From NCBI GenBank assembly GCA_963731125.1, contig CAVSVP010000002.1, forward strand, positions 1-64,000: 64,000 nucleotides of DNA, written 5' to 3'. The position numbers and the translations under genes were made by a program. Positions 42,353 to 51,912 of this stretch are shown here, piece after piece. The stretch is from CAVSVP01 sp963731125. Its GTDB lineage: Bacteria; Pseudomonadota; Gammaproteobacteria; Competibacterales; Competibacteraceae. A model generated the notes under the pieces. That model did no database searches and had not been told where the DNA came from. It was given only the letters and a program-made list of their open reading frames with translations. Numbering within the stretch: the first letter of the stretch is position 1; every line of letters starts with the position of its first letter.

Positions 42353-43996
42353 CTAAGTCGCGATGGCAGCGTCTGTTTCCACCTCTAGATCTAGCGCAGC
42401 AGAGATCAACGCATGCGTGTAAGCTGCTCGAGGACTTTCAAAGATTTGCTGTGCCGGACCGGTTTCCACGACTTTACCATCTTTCATCACGATCAACTCG
42501 TTGGCCAGGGCCCGCACCACCCGTAAATCATGACTAATGAACAAATAGGCCAATCGATAACGAGCTTGCAAGTCACGGAGCAGTTCCACGATCTGCGCCT
42601 GGACGGAGACATCCAAGGCGCTCGTTGGTTCGTCCAGTACAATCAGCCGGGGTTTAAGAGCCAACGCGCGGGCTATGGCAATCCGCTGACGTTGACCACC
42701 GCTAAACTCATGAGGATAGCGGTCTTGCATGGCGGGGTCTAAGCCTACCTCGGCTAAGGCTTGCGCGATCCGGGCCTGGCGCTCGGCAGTGTTGCCTCCC
42801 AAACCATGAACCAGCAGCCCTTCTTCGACGATCTGCCCGATTGATAAGCGCGGACTCAAGGAACCAAAGGGATCTTGAAAGACAATCTGCATCTCCCGGC
42901 GTAAGGGACGCAAGACATTGCTTTTCAAGCCGTCGATGCGTTTACCTTGAAAATAGATGGGGCCGGCACTAGTCAGCAAACGCAGTAAGGCTAACCCCAA
43001 TGTCGTTTTGCCCGAACCGCTCTCGCCAACCACTCCCAGGGTTTGCCCCTCCCGAATCCTAAGGCTGATGCCGTCTACCGCCTTAATATGATCTACGGTA
43101 CGGCGAATGATCCCCTTTTTAATGGGGAACCAAACCTTAAGATGATGACTATGGATAACTTCCGGCGTATTACTTAGCGTTGTCGTAGGTAAGCCTTTGG
43201 GTTGAGCAGCCAGCAATTGTTGCGTATAAGCATGCTGGGGAGCGGCAAAAATTTCGGTAACCTTGCCCCGCTCTACGATGGTGCCGTCTTTCATCACACA
43301 TACCCGGTCGGCCATCTTCCGGACAATGGATAAATCATGGGTAATAAACAGGATCGCCATCCCGAACCGGGCTTGAAGTTCCTTGAGCAATTTGAGAATT
43401 TGTGCCTGAATGGTGACATCCAAGGCGGTGGTAGGCTCATCGGCAATCAGAACATCCGGTTCGTTGGCCAGGGCCATGGCGATCATCACCCGTTGCCGCT
43501 GACCGCCTGATAACTCATGAGGAAGTGCAGTTAGCCGATTTTCCGCATGAGGTAGCCCCACCAGATTGAGTAATTCCAGGATCCGTTCCCGAGCAGCCTT
43601 GCCCACTAGCCCCTTATGCACGGCCAACACTTCGCCTACCTGTCTTTCCACGGAATGCAGGGGATTAAGGGACGTCATTGGCTCTTGGAAAATCATGGCA
43701 ATGCGGTTGCCGCGTACGTGACGCAGCCGAGTTTCCGACCCAGCCAGCAGCTCTTCGCCTGCTAGACGGATGCTGCCGGTGGGGTGCCGGGCGAAAGGAT
43801 AGGGTAGCAGCTGGAGAATAGACAAGGCAGTGACTGATTTGCCAGAGCCGCTCTCACCCACCAGGGCCAGGGTTTCGCCGCGCCGCAATGTGAATGAGAC
43901 GCCACATACCGCCGCGATGGAACCGAAAAATACCGCTAAGTCGCACACTTCCAAAAGCGTAGTGCTAGTGCCTGAATTTGAAATTATCTTGTTCAC
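42353..43996 (-). CDS. yejF: Peptide ABC importer ATPase with two fused nucleotide-binding domains
   Basis: The product has 547 residues. Two ATPase halves each carry a full set: GESGSGKSVTALSILQLL (Walker A 1), LSGGQRQRVMIAMALANEPDVLIADEP, then GESGSGKTTLGLALLRLL (Walker A 2), FSGGQRQRIAIARALALKPRLIVLDEP. The duplicated layout is YejF rather than separate OppD and OppF. It powers uptake of peptides (microcin C and others in E. coli). Its start overlaps yejE by 4 bp. Confidence 0.95.
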   Translation of the reverse strand: MNKIISNSGTSTTLLEVCDLAVFFGSIAAVCGVSFTLRRGETLALVGESGSGKSVTALSILQLLPYPFARHPTGSIRLAGEELLAGSETRLRHVRGNRIAMIFQEPMTSLNPLHSVERQVGEVLAVHKGLVGKAARERILELLNLVGLPHAENRLTALPHELSGGQRQRVMIAMALANEPDVLIADEPTTALDVTIQAQILKLLKELQARFGMAILFITHDLSIVRKMADRVCVMKDGTIVERGKVTEIFAAPQHAYTQQLLAAQPKGLPTTTLSNTPEVIHSHHLKVWFPIKKGIIRRTVDHIKAVDGISLRIREGQTLGVVGESGSGKTTLGLALLRLLTSAGPIYFQGKRIDGLKSNVLRPLRREMQIVFQDPFGSLSPRLSIGQIVEEGLLVHGLGGNTAERQARIAQALAEVGLDPAMQDRYPHEFSGGQRQRIAIARALALKPRLIVLDEPTSALDVSVQAQIVELLRDLQARYRLAYLFISHDLRVVRALANELIVMKDGKVVETGPAQQIFESPRAAYTHALISAALDLEVETDAAIAT

Positions 43997-45057
43997 AACA
44001 AGCTTTTCCTGGGATCAAAGGCATCGCGGACCGCTTCACCGACAAACACCAGTAAACTTAACATTAGGGCTAGTACCGTAAAGCCGGAAATGCCCAACCA
44101 CGGTGCCTGCAGATTTTCCTTGCCCTGACGTAGCAGATCCCCTAGCGAGGCTGAGCCCGGAGGCAAGCCTAATCCTAGAAAATCCAGCGAAGTGAGAGCA
44201 ACAATAGAGCCCGAGAGAATAAAAGGCATAAAAGTCAGGGTTGCTACCATGGCGTTCGGCAGCACATGCTTAACCATGATCTTGCCGTTGCTCATTCCCA
44301 GCGCCCGGGCAGCACGCACATAGTCGAAATTACGAGCGCGCAAGAACTCGGCGCGTACTACACCGACCAACGATGTCCAGCTAAACAGTAAGAGAACGAT
44401 CAGCAGAGTCCAGAAACCAGGTACAACCACGCTGGAGACAATGATCAGGATAAATAATTGCGGTAAGCCGCCCCAGATTTCCAGCAGGCGTTGCAAGAGC
44501 AGGTCAGTCCAGCCGCCAAAGTAACCCTGCACCGCGCCGGCTGCGACGCCGATAATCGAAGAGACAATGGTTAAGAGCAAACCAAACAGAATTGAAATTC
44601 GGAAACCATAGATCAATCGTGCCAGCACGTCGCGTCCCTGATCATCGGTGCCTAACCAGTTTGCGGCTGAGGGTGGGGCTGGGGCCGGCACCGGTAGATT
44701 GTAGTTAATCGTGTCGTAACTAAAGCGAATTGGGGGCCAGAGCATCCACCCTTGCTCCGCAATGAGCTCCTGCAGATAAGGATCCCGGTAGTTGGCTGCA
44801 CTGGGAAAGAAGCCACCAAATGCCGTTTCCGGGTATTCTTTAACGATGGGAACATATAAGCTGCCATCATAGTAAACCAACAAGGGACGATCGTTGGCGA
44901 TAAATTCAGCAAACAAGCTGATCAAAAACAGTGCTAAAAACACCCAAAACGACCAGTAACCGCGCTTGTTGGCACGAAATTTTGCTAGCCGTCGCTGGAT
45001 TAAAGGTGTGATAGTCATGCCTAAGAAACGCGCTGTCATCGCAGCTTCTCCCGCCAC
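43993..45057 (-). CDS. yejE: Peptide ABC importer permease
   Basis: The product has up to 354 residues; internal ATGs at 45039 and 45015 (MTITPLIQRRLAKF) are alternative starts. It has an N-terminal OppC-type helix, a long periplasmic loop (DGSLYVPIVKEYPETAFGG), then five helices with the EAA-type loop LGMSNGKIMVKHVLPNAMVATL. It pairs with YejB in the inner membrane. It follows yejB after 75 bp and overlaps yejF. Confidence 0.94.
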   Translation of the reverse strand: MAGEAAMTARFLGMTITPLIQRRLAKFRANKRGYWSFWVFLALFLISLFAEFIANDRPLLVYYDGSLYVPIVKEYPETAFGGFFPSAANYRDPYLQELIAEQGWMLWPPIRFSYDTINYNLPVPAPAPPSAANWLGTDDQGRDVLARLIYGFRISILFGLLLTIVSSIIGVAAGAVQGYFGGWTDLLLQRLLEIWGGLPQLFILIIVSSVVVPGFWTLLIVLLLFSWTSLVGVVRAEFLRARNFDYVRAARALGMSNGKIMVKHVLPNAMVATLTFMPFILSGSIVALTSLDFLGLGLPPGSASLGDLLRQGKENLQAPWLGISGFTVLALMLSLLVFVGEAVRDAFDPRKSLL

Positions 45058-45132
45058 GGGTTGGCAAGCGCAAATTTCCTACATCGCAACCGCTGCTGTC
45101 TTGCCAAATGGGGCTGGAAGCGCTGTCTCATC

Positions 45133-46236
45133 CTACGTCTCTCGGGCCTCGAAATCGATGCGGGGATCCACCATATGATAGGTAATATCACTTAGTAGGT
45201 TAAGCAACAAGCCAATCAGGCCAAAGATATAAAGCGTTCCGAACATGACTGGATAGTCACGGTTGACAACTGCCTCGAAGCCTAACAGTCCTAGTCCATC
45301 CAGGGAAAAGATCACTTCAATTAGCAGAGAGCCGGTAAATAGCATGCCGACCAAGGTGGCGGGAAAGCCTGCGATGACGATAAGCATGGCGTTGCGGAAG
45401 ACATGACCGTAGAGTACCTGGTGCTGGGTAATGCCTTTAGCCCGGGCGGTAATCACATATTGTTTGTGGATTTCTTCCAAAAAAGAATTTTTGGTGAGCA
45501 TGGTCAGTGCCGCGAAACCACCGACAACCATAGCGGTAATCGGCAGCGTTAAGTGCCAGAAATAGTCCGCGATCCGTGCCGGCCAGCCAAGGGCATACCA
45601 GTTGTCGGAGACCAACCCGCGCAAGGGAAACCAGTCTAAATAGCGCCCCCCCGCGAACACCACGATCAGTAAGATAGCGAACAGGAAAGAGGGTATGGCA
45701 TAGCCTACGATGACCGCTGAACTGGTAGTAATGTCAAATTTGGAGCCGTCGCGAACAGCCTTGGCGATACCCAGCGGAATCGAGATCAGATAAATGATCA
45801 AAGTGCTCCAGACACCCAGGGAAATGGACACAGGCAGTTTATCGATAATCAACTGCATGACTCCCCGGTCGCGAAAATAACTTTCACCCAGATCGAAGGT
45901 AAGATAATTTCGCACCATAATGCCGAAGCGCTCATAGGCCGGCTTGTCGAAACCAAACTGGCGCTCGATCTCAGCGATGAACTCAGGATCCAGTCCCTGG
46001 GCGCCCCGATAGGCACTGCTTTCGCCACGGGCGCTGGGGCCGGCAGCCCCGGCGGTTTCACCTCCCCCAGCTCCGGAAATGCGGGCTGTCGCTTCTACGG
46101 CGGTGCCCTTGAATTGGGCAAGCAGCTGCTCAACCGGTCCGCCCGGAGCGATTTGCACAATCACAAAGTTAATGGTGATAATCCCCAGCAGGGTAAGGGG
46201 GATCAAGGCAAGGCGGCGAATAATGTAGGCAAACAT
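45133..46236 (-). CDS. yejB: Peptide ABC importer permease
   Basis: The product has 367 residues. The N-terminus MFAYIIRRLALIPLTLLGIITINF is the usual OppB-type first helix, followed by a periplasmic stretch rich in Gly and Ala (about 50-75), five more helices and the EAA loop ARAKGITQHQVLYGHVFRNAML. Length and order fit YejB. It is the first gene of the yejBEF block, 131 bp after the OppF-type gene, so it may have its own promoter. Confidence 0.94.
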   Translation of the reverse strand: MFAYIIRRLALIPLTLLGIITINFVIVQIAPGGPVEQLLAQFKGTAVEATARISGAGGGETAGAAGPSARGESSAYRGAQGLDPEFIAEIERQFGFDKPAYERFGIMVRNYLTFDLGESYFRDRGVMQLIIDKLPVSISLGVWSTLIIYLISIPLGIAKAVRDGSKFDITTSSAVIVGYAIPSFLFAILLIVVFAGGRYLDWFPLRGLVSDNWYALGWPARIADYFWHLTLPITAMVVGGFAALTMLTKNSFLEEIHKQYVITARAKGITQHQVLYGHVFRNAMLIVIAGFPATLVGMLFTGSLLIEVIFSLDGLGLLGFEAVVNRDYPVMFGTLYIFGLIGLLLNLLSDITYHMVDPRIDFEARET

Positions 46237-46367
46237 GGGGTTGATATGCCGGTCTCAGTTACACGCATTCCAATCAGCATAATGAGTACATCCTAGCAAG
46301 GATAGATTTATCTGTCCGGATGAAAACCGAAGCGTCTAAATTAAAATTCTACCAAATTGGCAAATCC

Positions 46368-47162
46368 TTAAAAATTCGGAATGGCTCTTAACAGCTTCTT
46401 AGTGTATGCATGCTGGGGATTCTGATAGATCTCCGCGGCGGGTGCTTGCTCGACAACCTTGCCATCCGTCATCACCAGCACGTCATCGCTGATATGTTCC
46501 ACCACGGCCAAGTCATGGGCGATGAACAAGTAGGTAAGGTCTAGTTCTTCCTGAAGGTCCTGAAGCAGATTAATGATCTGCGCTTGTACGGAAACGTCCA
46601 GCGCGCTAACCGGCTCATCGCAGATAATAAATTCCGGCTCTACCGCCAGCGCACGGGCGATGCCAATCCGCTGGCGCTGACCGCCGCTAAACTCATGAGG
46701 ATAACGCTCGAGGTGTTCAGGTTTGAGACCGACTTTTTTCAGTAACTCCGCGGCTCGCTCGTGCTGTTCCTGGCGGTGCTGGTGGGGAAAATGAATTTCC
46801 ATGGGCTCCCTTAGAATAGCAGCCACCGTCATGCGCGGATTCAGAGAATTAAAGGGATCCTGGAAAATCATCTGAATCCGCTTACGCAACGGGAAAAATG
46901 CCTGGCGGGACATGCCCGCAATATCCCGACCCTGATATAAAATACGACCGGCAGTGGCTCCCGCCAGCTTTACAATGGCCTTGCCAATCGTTGATTTGCC
47001 GCTGCCGCTTTCGCCGACGAGACCAACGGTGGTGCCGGGCCGCACAGTAAAATTGACTCCGTCGACGGCACGCACATGGTCGATGATGCGGCGGAAGAAT
47101 CCGCCGCGAACAGGAAAATATACTCGTAAGTCCTGAACTTCTAAGAGTGTCTGAGTCGCCAT
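46368..47162 (-). CDS. Oligopeptide/dipeptide ABC importer ATPase, OppF/DppF type
   Basis: The product has 264 residues. Walker A GESGSGKSTIGKAIVKL, signature FSGGQRQRIGIARALAVEP and Walker B FIICDEPVSALD are all present. The N-terminal block VYFPVRGGFFRRIIDHVRAVDG is typical of OppF/DppF. It acts as a heterodimer with the ATPase encoded upstream (3-bp gap) to drive the importer encoded at 47166-51841. It is shorter than most OppF (about 320) because the C-terminal peptide-specific extension is cut short. Confidence 0.92.
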   Translation of the reverse strand: MATQTLLEVQDLRVYFPVRGGFFRRIIDHVRAVDGVNFTVRPGTTVGLVGESGSGKSTIGKAIVKLAGATAGRILYQGRDIAGMSRQAFFPLRKRIQMIFQDPFNSLNPRMTVAAILREPMEIHFPHQHRQEQHERAAELLKKVGLKPEHLERYPHEFSGGQRQRIGIARALAVEPEFIICDEPVSALDVSVQAQIINLLQDLQEELDLTYLFIAHDLAVVEHISDDVLVMTDGKVVEQAPAAEIYQNPQHAYTKKLLRAIPNF

Positions 47163-47165
47163 CCA

Positions 47166-48032
47166 TTACCCCCCAAAGGTGCCGTAGTCAATGGTATGAA
47201 GACGCCGGCGGCATTTACCTAGCCGGGGAATACAGGCAATCAGCGCCTTGGTGTAGGGATGTTGCGGATAGGCGAGGACGGCATCGGTAGTGCCGGTCTC
47301 CACGAGCTTGCCGCGAAACATAACCGCTACTCGGTCGGCAAAACCCTTGACAATGCCGAAGTTATGAGTGATCAGAAGAATCGACATGGTCAGTTCCTGC
47401 TTAAGACGGTGGAGCAGCGCCATAATGTCGGCCTGGATAGTCACATCCAGGGCTGTGGTGGGTTCGTCGGCCACCAGGATGCGCGGTTGGCAGGCCAGCG
47501 CCATGGCAATCATGACCCGTTGATTCATGCCGCCGCTAAGCTGATGAGGATAATCTCTATAACGCAGCTCGGGCTGCCGGATACCTACCATCCGTAGGGC
47601 TGCAATCGCTCGTTCGGTAGGATTCGTCTCATCTGGAAAATGCAATGCAATGGCCTCGGCGATCTGGTGACCCACGGTAAAGACGGGATTTAGCGAGGCG
47701 GAGGGTTCTTGAAAGATATAGGCGATATGTTTGCCGCGGATATTCCTTAGTTCCCGGTCGCTAGCCTTGAGAATAGCGCGGCCTTGGTAACGGATTTCAC
47801 CGGTAGTCCGGCAGCTGGGAGGTTGGGGCAATAAGCGGGTCAAGGCGAGCGCGGTAACGCTTTTACCGCTGCCGCTCTCGCCTACTATGGCCAGTGTCTC
47901 GCCGGCATCGAGGGTGAAGCTGATGCCGTCCACAGCCTGTTCCACCCCATAGCGGCTTTGAAAACGGACCCGCAAGTCATTGACCTGTAGCAGTGCCGCA
48001 GAAGGGGAGCGGGAATCTTGTTCGTGGCTCAT
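47166..48032 (-). CDS. Oligopeptide/dipeptide ABC importer ATPase, OppD/DppD type
   Basis: The product has 288 residues. Walker A GESGSGKSVTALALTRLL, the QEPSASLNPV segment, signature LSGGMNQRVMIAMALACQP and Walker B ILVADEPTTALD are intact. The start overlaps the OppC-type permease by 4 bp, indicating coupled translation. Like its partner it is somewhat short at the C-terminus. Confidence 0.92.
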   Translation of the reverse strand: MSHEQDSRSPSAALLQVNDLRVRFQSRYGVEQAVDGISFTLDAGETLAIVGESGSGKSVTALALTRLLPQPPSCRTTGEIRYQGRAILKASDRELRNIRGKHIAYIFQEPSASLNPVFTVGHQIAEAIALHFPDETNPTERAIAALRMVGIRQPELRYRDYPHQLSGGMNQRVMIAMALACQPRILVADEPTTALDVTIQADIMALLHRLKQELTMSILLITHNFGIVKGFADRVAVMFRGKLVETGTTDAVLAYPQHPYTKALIACIPRLGKCRRRLHTIDYGTFGG

Positions 48033-49084
48033 GATTTCATCCGGGGATCGACGATATCGCGCAGCACGTCTCCCAGCACATTAAAGGTGATTACCGTGAT
48101 GAAAATGGCCGCGCCCGGTGTCAATAACCACCAGAAGTTCAGCATAAACACCTTCATATCGTTTTGCGCCTGGCTCAGCATAAGACCCCAAGAGGCGGAA
48201 GGCTCCTGAATTCCTAGACCGAGAAAGCTAAGGGCTGCCTCGCCCAAAATATAAGCCGGTATGCTCAGGGTGGCAGCCACCAGCAGATAACTGGCCAGAT
48301 TGGGCAGGATATGCTTAATCAAGATTTTACCGGTGGATTGCCCCATACATTCGGCGGCCAGCACAAAGGGCCGGTTGCGTAAAGACAGGGCCAGACCGCG
48401 GATGATTCGCGCCGTGCCCGCCCAGCCGATGAAGGCCAGAATAATAACGATCAACAGATACATCTGGGCCGATTCAAAATGGGGCGCTAGCGTAGAGCGC
48501 AGCGCCAGTAACAGATAAAGTCCCGGAATCGCCATTAAAAACTCTACCGCCCGCATCGCTAGGAAATCCACTCGACCACCGAAGTAACCGGCGAGTCCCC
48601 CCATGAGAAAACCCATGACGATGGTAATAGTAATGCCAATCAGACCAATGCTGAGGGAAATTTGCGCCCCATAGAGCAGCCGCGAAAATACGTCCCGGCC
48701 GGTGCCGTCACTACCCAATAGATAAACCCGAGCGTCGGGATCATCCGTGTCTGGAAGAAACAGATGCCGTTCCATGGGGATAAAGCCTAGAAGACGGTAG
48801 GAATAGCCCCTGGCAAAGAATTGCAGAGGAAAGGATGCCCCGGGTATCGGCTGATAGCGAGCGGCTGCCGGGTCCACGTTCACGTAGCGCTGCACGTGCA
48901 CTCGACCTGCCTTCCAAAACACGCGCGTCGGTGGATGAAAGCTATGCGCCAAGCTCTGATCGAAAGTGCGGTAGGGCGCCAGAAACGGAGCCAAAAGTGC
49001 ACCGGTGTATAAAATACCCAGGACGAGCAGAGCCGTCAGCCCTAGGGGGCGGTGCAGGAGTTGCTTAAGCAAACTGCTTTTCAT
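48029..49084 (-). CDS. Oligopeptide ABC importer permease, OppC type
   Basis: The product has 351 residues. The OppC-type N-terminal helix (LGLTALLVLGILYTGALLAPFLAPY) is followed by a long periplasmic insertion (about 40-130) and the channel helices. The EAA loop is ECMGQSTGKILIKHILPNLASYL. The tail FNVLGDVLRDIVDPRMKS is typical of the family. It overlaps the downstream ATPase gene by 4 bp and the OppB-type gene by 1 bp. Confidence 0.93.
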   Translation of the reverse strand: MKSSLLKQLLHRPLGLTALLVLGILYTGALLAPFLAPYRTFDQSLAHSFHPPTRVFWKAGRVHVQRYVNVDPAAARYQPIPGASFPLQFFARGYSYRLLGFIPMERHLFLPDTDDPDARVYLLGSDGTGRDVFSRLLYGAQISLSIGLIGITITIVMGFLMGGLAGYFGGRVDFLAMRAVEFLMAIPGLYLLLALRSTLAPHFESAQMYLLIVIILAFIGWAGTARIIRGLALSLRNRPFVLAAECMGQSTGKILIKHILPNLASYLLVAATLSIPAYILGEAALSFLGLGIQEPSASWGLMLSQAQNDMKVFMLNFWWLLTPGAAIFITVITFNVLGDVLRDIVDPRMKS

Positions 49085-50061
49085 CAGCGCCTTTCTTCCA
49101 GACGGATACGCGGGTCGGACCAGGCCAGCAGCAGATCGGCCAGAAGATTACCCAGGATAAGCATGAGGCATCCCATCATGACGGCCGCCATTACCACGAA
49201 CTGGTCCTGGCTTAGAAAAGCCGCGAAGATCAATTGGCCGAGACCGGGGTAGTTCATGATGTTTTCCACCAGCAGGGCGCCGGACAGCAGGGCGGAAAAG
49301 GCAAACCCGAAGGCGGTGATTAATGGATTGATGGCATTGCGCAGCACATGTTTAAACATCACTTTGCCTTCGGGAAGTCCTTTGGCGCGAGCGGTGTTGA
49401 CAAATTCGGCGCGCATATAATCGAGAAAATTGGCGCGCATAATACGCATCACGCCCGCAATCATACCGACTCCCAGCACTACGGTTGGTAAAATCAAATG
49501 ATAAGCGTAATCCAGCAACTGTCCGAAGGGGGATAAGAATTCGTGATTAATGGCGGTTAATCCGCCGGTAGGAAACCAGCCGGTTCGAGCGGCGAGAAAT
49601 ACCGCCAGCAAGGCCAGAAAAAATTCCGGAATGGAAAGTGCGGCATAAGCCAGTAATGCGCTCAAGCGATCGAAAAGCGAATCTTTATGAATGGCCGCCA
49701 AGACACCCAGGGGAATGGCGATTCCCCACGCGAACAGCAGTGAGGTGACAGCTAGAATAATGCTGGCGGGAATACGCTGGGCCAGCAATTCGGTAACCGG
49801 AACTTTATAAGTCCAGGAGTAGCCTAGATCTCCTTTTAAGAACACATTTTCCAGCCAGAGTCCATATTGAGCGTGCCAAGGCTTATCCAAACCAAACTCC
49901 TTTTCCAGTTGCTCGATCAATTCCTGAGAGACTTCCCGATCTAACCGCGCCTGACTTAGAAAATCCCCTGGTGCTAAGTACATCAACAGAAAAACCAGCA
50001 GAGCAATCCCCAGCAGCATGGGGATGAGGATAAACAAGCGCCGGAGAATAAAGCTAATCAT
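49084..50061 (-). CDS. Oligopeptide ABC importer permease, OppB type
   Basis: The product has 325 residues. It has the first helix FILRRLFILIPMLLGIALLVFLL, the periplasmic segment QLEKEFGLDKPWHAQYGLWL, and the EAA loop NTARAKGLPEGKVMFKHVLRNAINPLI. It overlaps the binding-protein gene by 8 bp and the OppC-type gene by 1 bp, so it belongs to a tightly packed operon. Confidence 0.93.
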   Translation of the reverse strand: MISFILRRLFILIPMLLGIALLVFLLMYLAPGDFLSQARLDREVSQELIEQLEKEFGLDKPWHAQYGLWLENVFLKGDLGYSWTYKVPVTELLAQRIPASIILAVTSLLFAWGIAIPLGVLAAIHKDSLFDRLSALLAYAALSIPEFFLALLAVFLAARTGWFPTGGLTAINHEFLSPFGQLLDYAYHLILPTVVLGVGMIAGVMRIMRANFLDYMRAEFVNTARAKGLPEGKVMFKHVLRNAINPLITAFGFAFSALLSGALLVENIMNYPGLGQLIFAAFLSQDQFVVMAAVMMGCLMLILGNLLADLLLAWSDPRIRLEERR

Positions 50062-51841
50062 CCGCGGAATTTTCTTTTAGCCAGAGTTCGTCGATATTCC
50101 AGGTAATAGAGCCCAGCGGCGGAATACGAACGTTCTGCCAGCGGTTCTTAATACCAGCGTAAGCGTTGGGTGTGACTAAGAAAAGCAGAGGCAGTTGTTC
50201 GCTAAAAATCGCCTGCATTCCATGAATCAGGGCGATACGCTGGGTTTCATCCAAGGTGCGCTCCTGTGCATCCATAATGGTATCAATTTGAATTTCCCAA
50301 GGAGTGGCGGGTTGCGGTTGCTCTGGATACCAGATATGCAAACGGCCGTCGCTGCGGTAGATGGCCTTGCCGCCGGAGGGATCGCCACCGCCCGTAAAAC
50401 TCATCATGGCCGCTTCATAGTTGAAGGTATCGGAGACTTTGTTAATCAGCGTGCCAAAATCCAACATATTGAGAGTCACCTTAATACCTAGTGCCCGCAT
50501 GTTTTCCATAAGCGTAGTGGCGATTCCGGTAGCGGTCTGGCTACCCTCACTGGCCAATAGTTCAAATTCTACCCGATGGCTGGTCGCGTCCACTAAAGTC
50601 CCGTCAGGACGCCGTTGAAAGCCGATCTCCTGCAACAGCGCTTGGGCTTTGGCGGGATCATACGGATAAGTCTTCGTTGCTGAATTATGCCACTTGCGGT
50701 TGGCGGGGCTGATAATAGTATTCAGGGCGCGTGCCCGACCGAAATAAACCGCCCTGATTAACCCGGGGCGGTCCAAGCCATAGAGAATCGCCTGGCGAAA
50801 TTTGGAGTTTTGAAACCACTTGAGTTTATAGGGCTGAACGTAGGGTTTGCCGGCGGCATTCCGGCCGGGGTTTTGATTAAACCAGATAAAGGATATGCCA
50901 GCGGCGGGTCCGCGATCATACACCGTAAAATCATACGTTTCTGCCGCTTCGCTGACCCAGGCGATATCCGTTACACTGATCTCCGCAGCGTCCGTCTGTC
51001 CGGTGGCAAAAAGCACGGTCTCGGTGTTTTGACTGGGAACAAATTTGTTGATCAGAAAATTCACATAGGGCAGTCGCTGACCATTCCTATCGGCACGCCA
51101 GTAATGCGGATTAGGCATCAGCACCAGGCGTTCGCCGGGATGGTAGGAAAAAATGCGAAACGAACCGGTACCGACGATTTCCTCTGGGCTATGGATAGCC
51201 GTCTGGCTAGTCCACTGTTTCTGGAGACTGCCGTTGTTAAAGGCGATCTGCAGTCTGTGCCGGGGCAGGATATCGATATAACTGATATCGGTGAGAAAGG
51301 GTGCATAGATTGCCGTCGTCGTGAAACGCACGGTATGCTCGTCCAGCTTCGTGTAGCGTAGCGGTCGCCCTGCGATGGTGTATTGCTGGGAATAGCGGTT
51401 GGGATAGCGTTTATCGAAAATGGCATCGAACGTGAAGATGACGTCGGCGGCGGTAAACGGCTCGCCGTCGCTCCAGCGTATTCCCCGGCGCAGGTAAAAG
51501 GTATAGGTTTTATTATCTGCGGCGATATCCCATGACTTGGCCAGTCCAGGAACCACTTTCTCCTGGATGGGGTCGTAGTGGGTCAGACCAGACAGTAGCA
51601 ATTCAATGGCTTGACTTGAATAGGCATCTTCAGAAACCAGCGGATTAAAGGTTTTGGGTTCTTGCGCACTGGAACGCACGAAAAGCCCACCGTAGCGTCC
51701 CGGCGGGCTGACCGAGATATCGACATCCTCAGGTAGTGGATGCAGAACTCGCTCCATCTGCGGCGGCGGGCTGCAGGCAATTAACAACAGCAGCAGGAAT
51801 CCCCAACCGCGTTGCAGAACTACGCAAGATACTTTCTGCAT
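50054..51841 (-). CDS. Peptide-binding lipoprotein, SBP family 5
   Basis: The product has 595 residues. The signal ends in a lipobox (LLLLLIACS, modified Cys about 23), so the protein is anchored in the membrane facing the periplasm. The family-5 signature is present (LAKSWDIAADNKTYTFYLRRGIRWSDGEPFTAADVIFTFDAI), as are VGTGSFRIFSYHPGERLVL and FRQAILYGLDR. It delivers peptides to the OppBCDF-type importer encoded downstream. It starts 71 bp after the yejA stop. Confidence 0.93.
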   Translation of the reverse strand: MQKVSCVVLQRGWGFLLLLLIACSPPPQMERVLHPLPEDVDISVSPPGRYGGLFVRSSAQEPKTFNPLVSEDAYSSQAIELLLSGLTHYDPIQEKVVPGLAKSWDIAADNKTYTFYLRRGIRWSDGEPFTAADVIFTFDAIFDKRYPNRYSQQYTIAGRPLRYTKLDEHTVRFTTTAIYAPFLTDISYIDILPRHRLQIAFNNGSLQKQWTSQTAIHSPEEIVGTGSFRIFSYHPGERLVLMPNPHYWRADRNGQRLPYVNFLINKFVPSQNTETVLFATGQTDAAEISVTDIAWVSEAAETYDFTVYDRGPAAGISFIWFNQNPGRNAAGKPYVQPYKLKWFQNSKFRQAILYGLDRPGLIRAVYFGRARALNTIISPANRKWHNSATKTYPYDPAKAQALLQEIGFQRRPDGTLVDATSHRVEFELLASEGSQTATGIATTLMENMRALGIKVTLNMLDFGTLINKVSDTFNYEAAMMSFTGGGDPSGGKAIYRSDGRLHIWYPEQPQPATPWEIQIDTIMDAQERTLDETQRIALIHGMQAIFSEQLPLLFLVTPNAYAGIKNRWQNVRIPPLGSITWNIDELWLKENSADD

Positions 51842-51912
51842 AATCAGGTAATCGTCGCCTCACATTACATCCGTTCTGCGGCGCTAGATAATCGGATCTT
51901 GCGGCGGGCTCT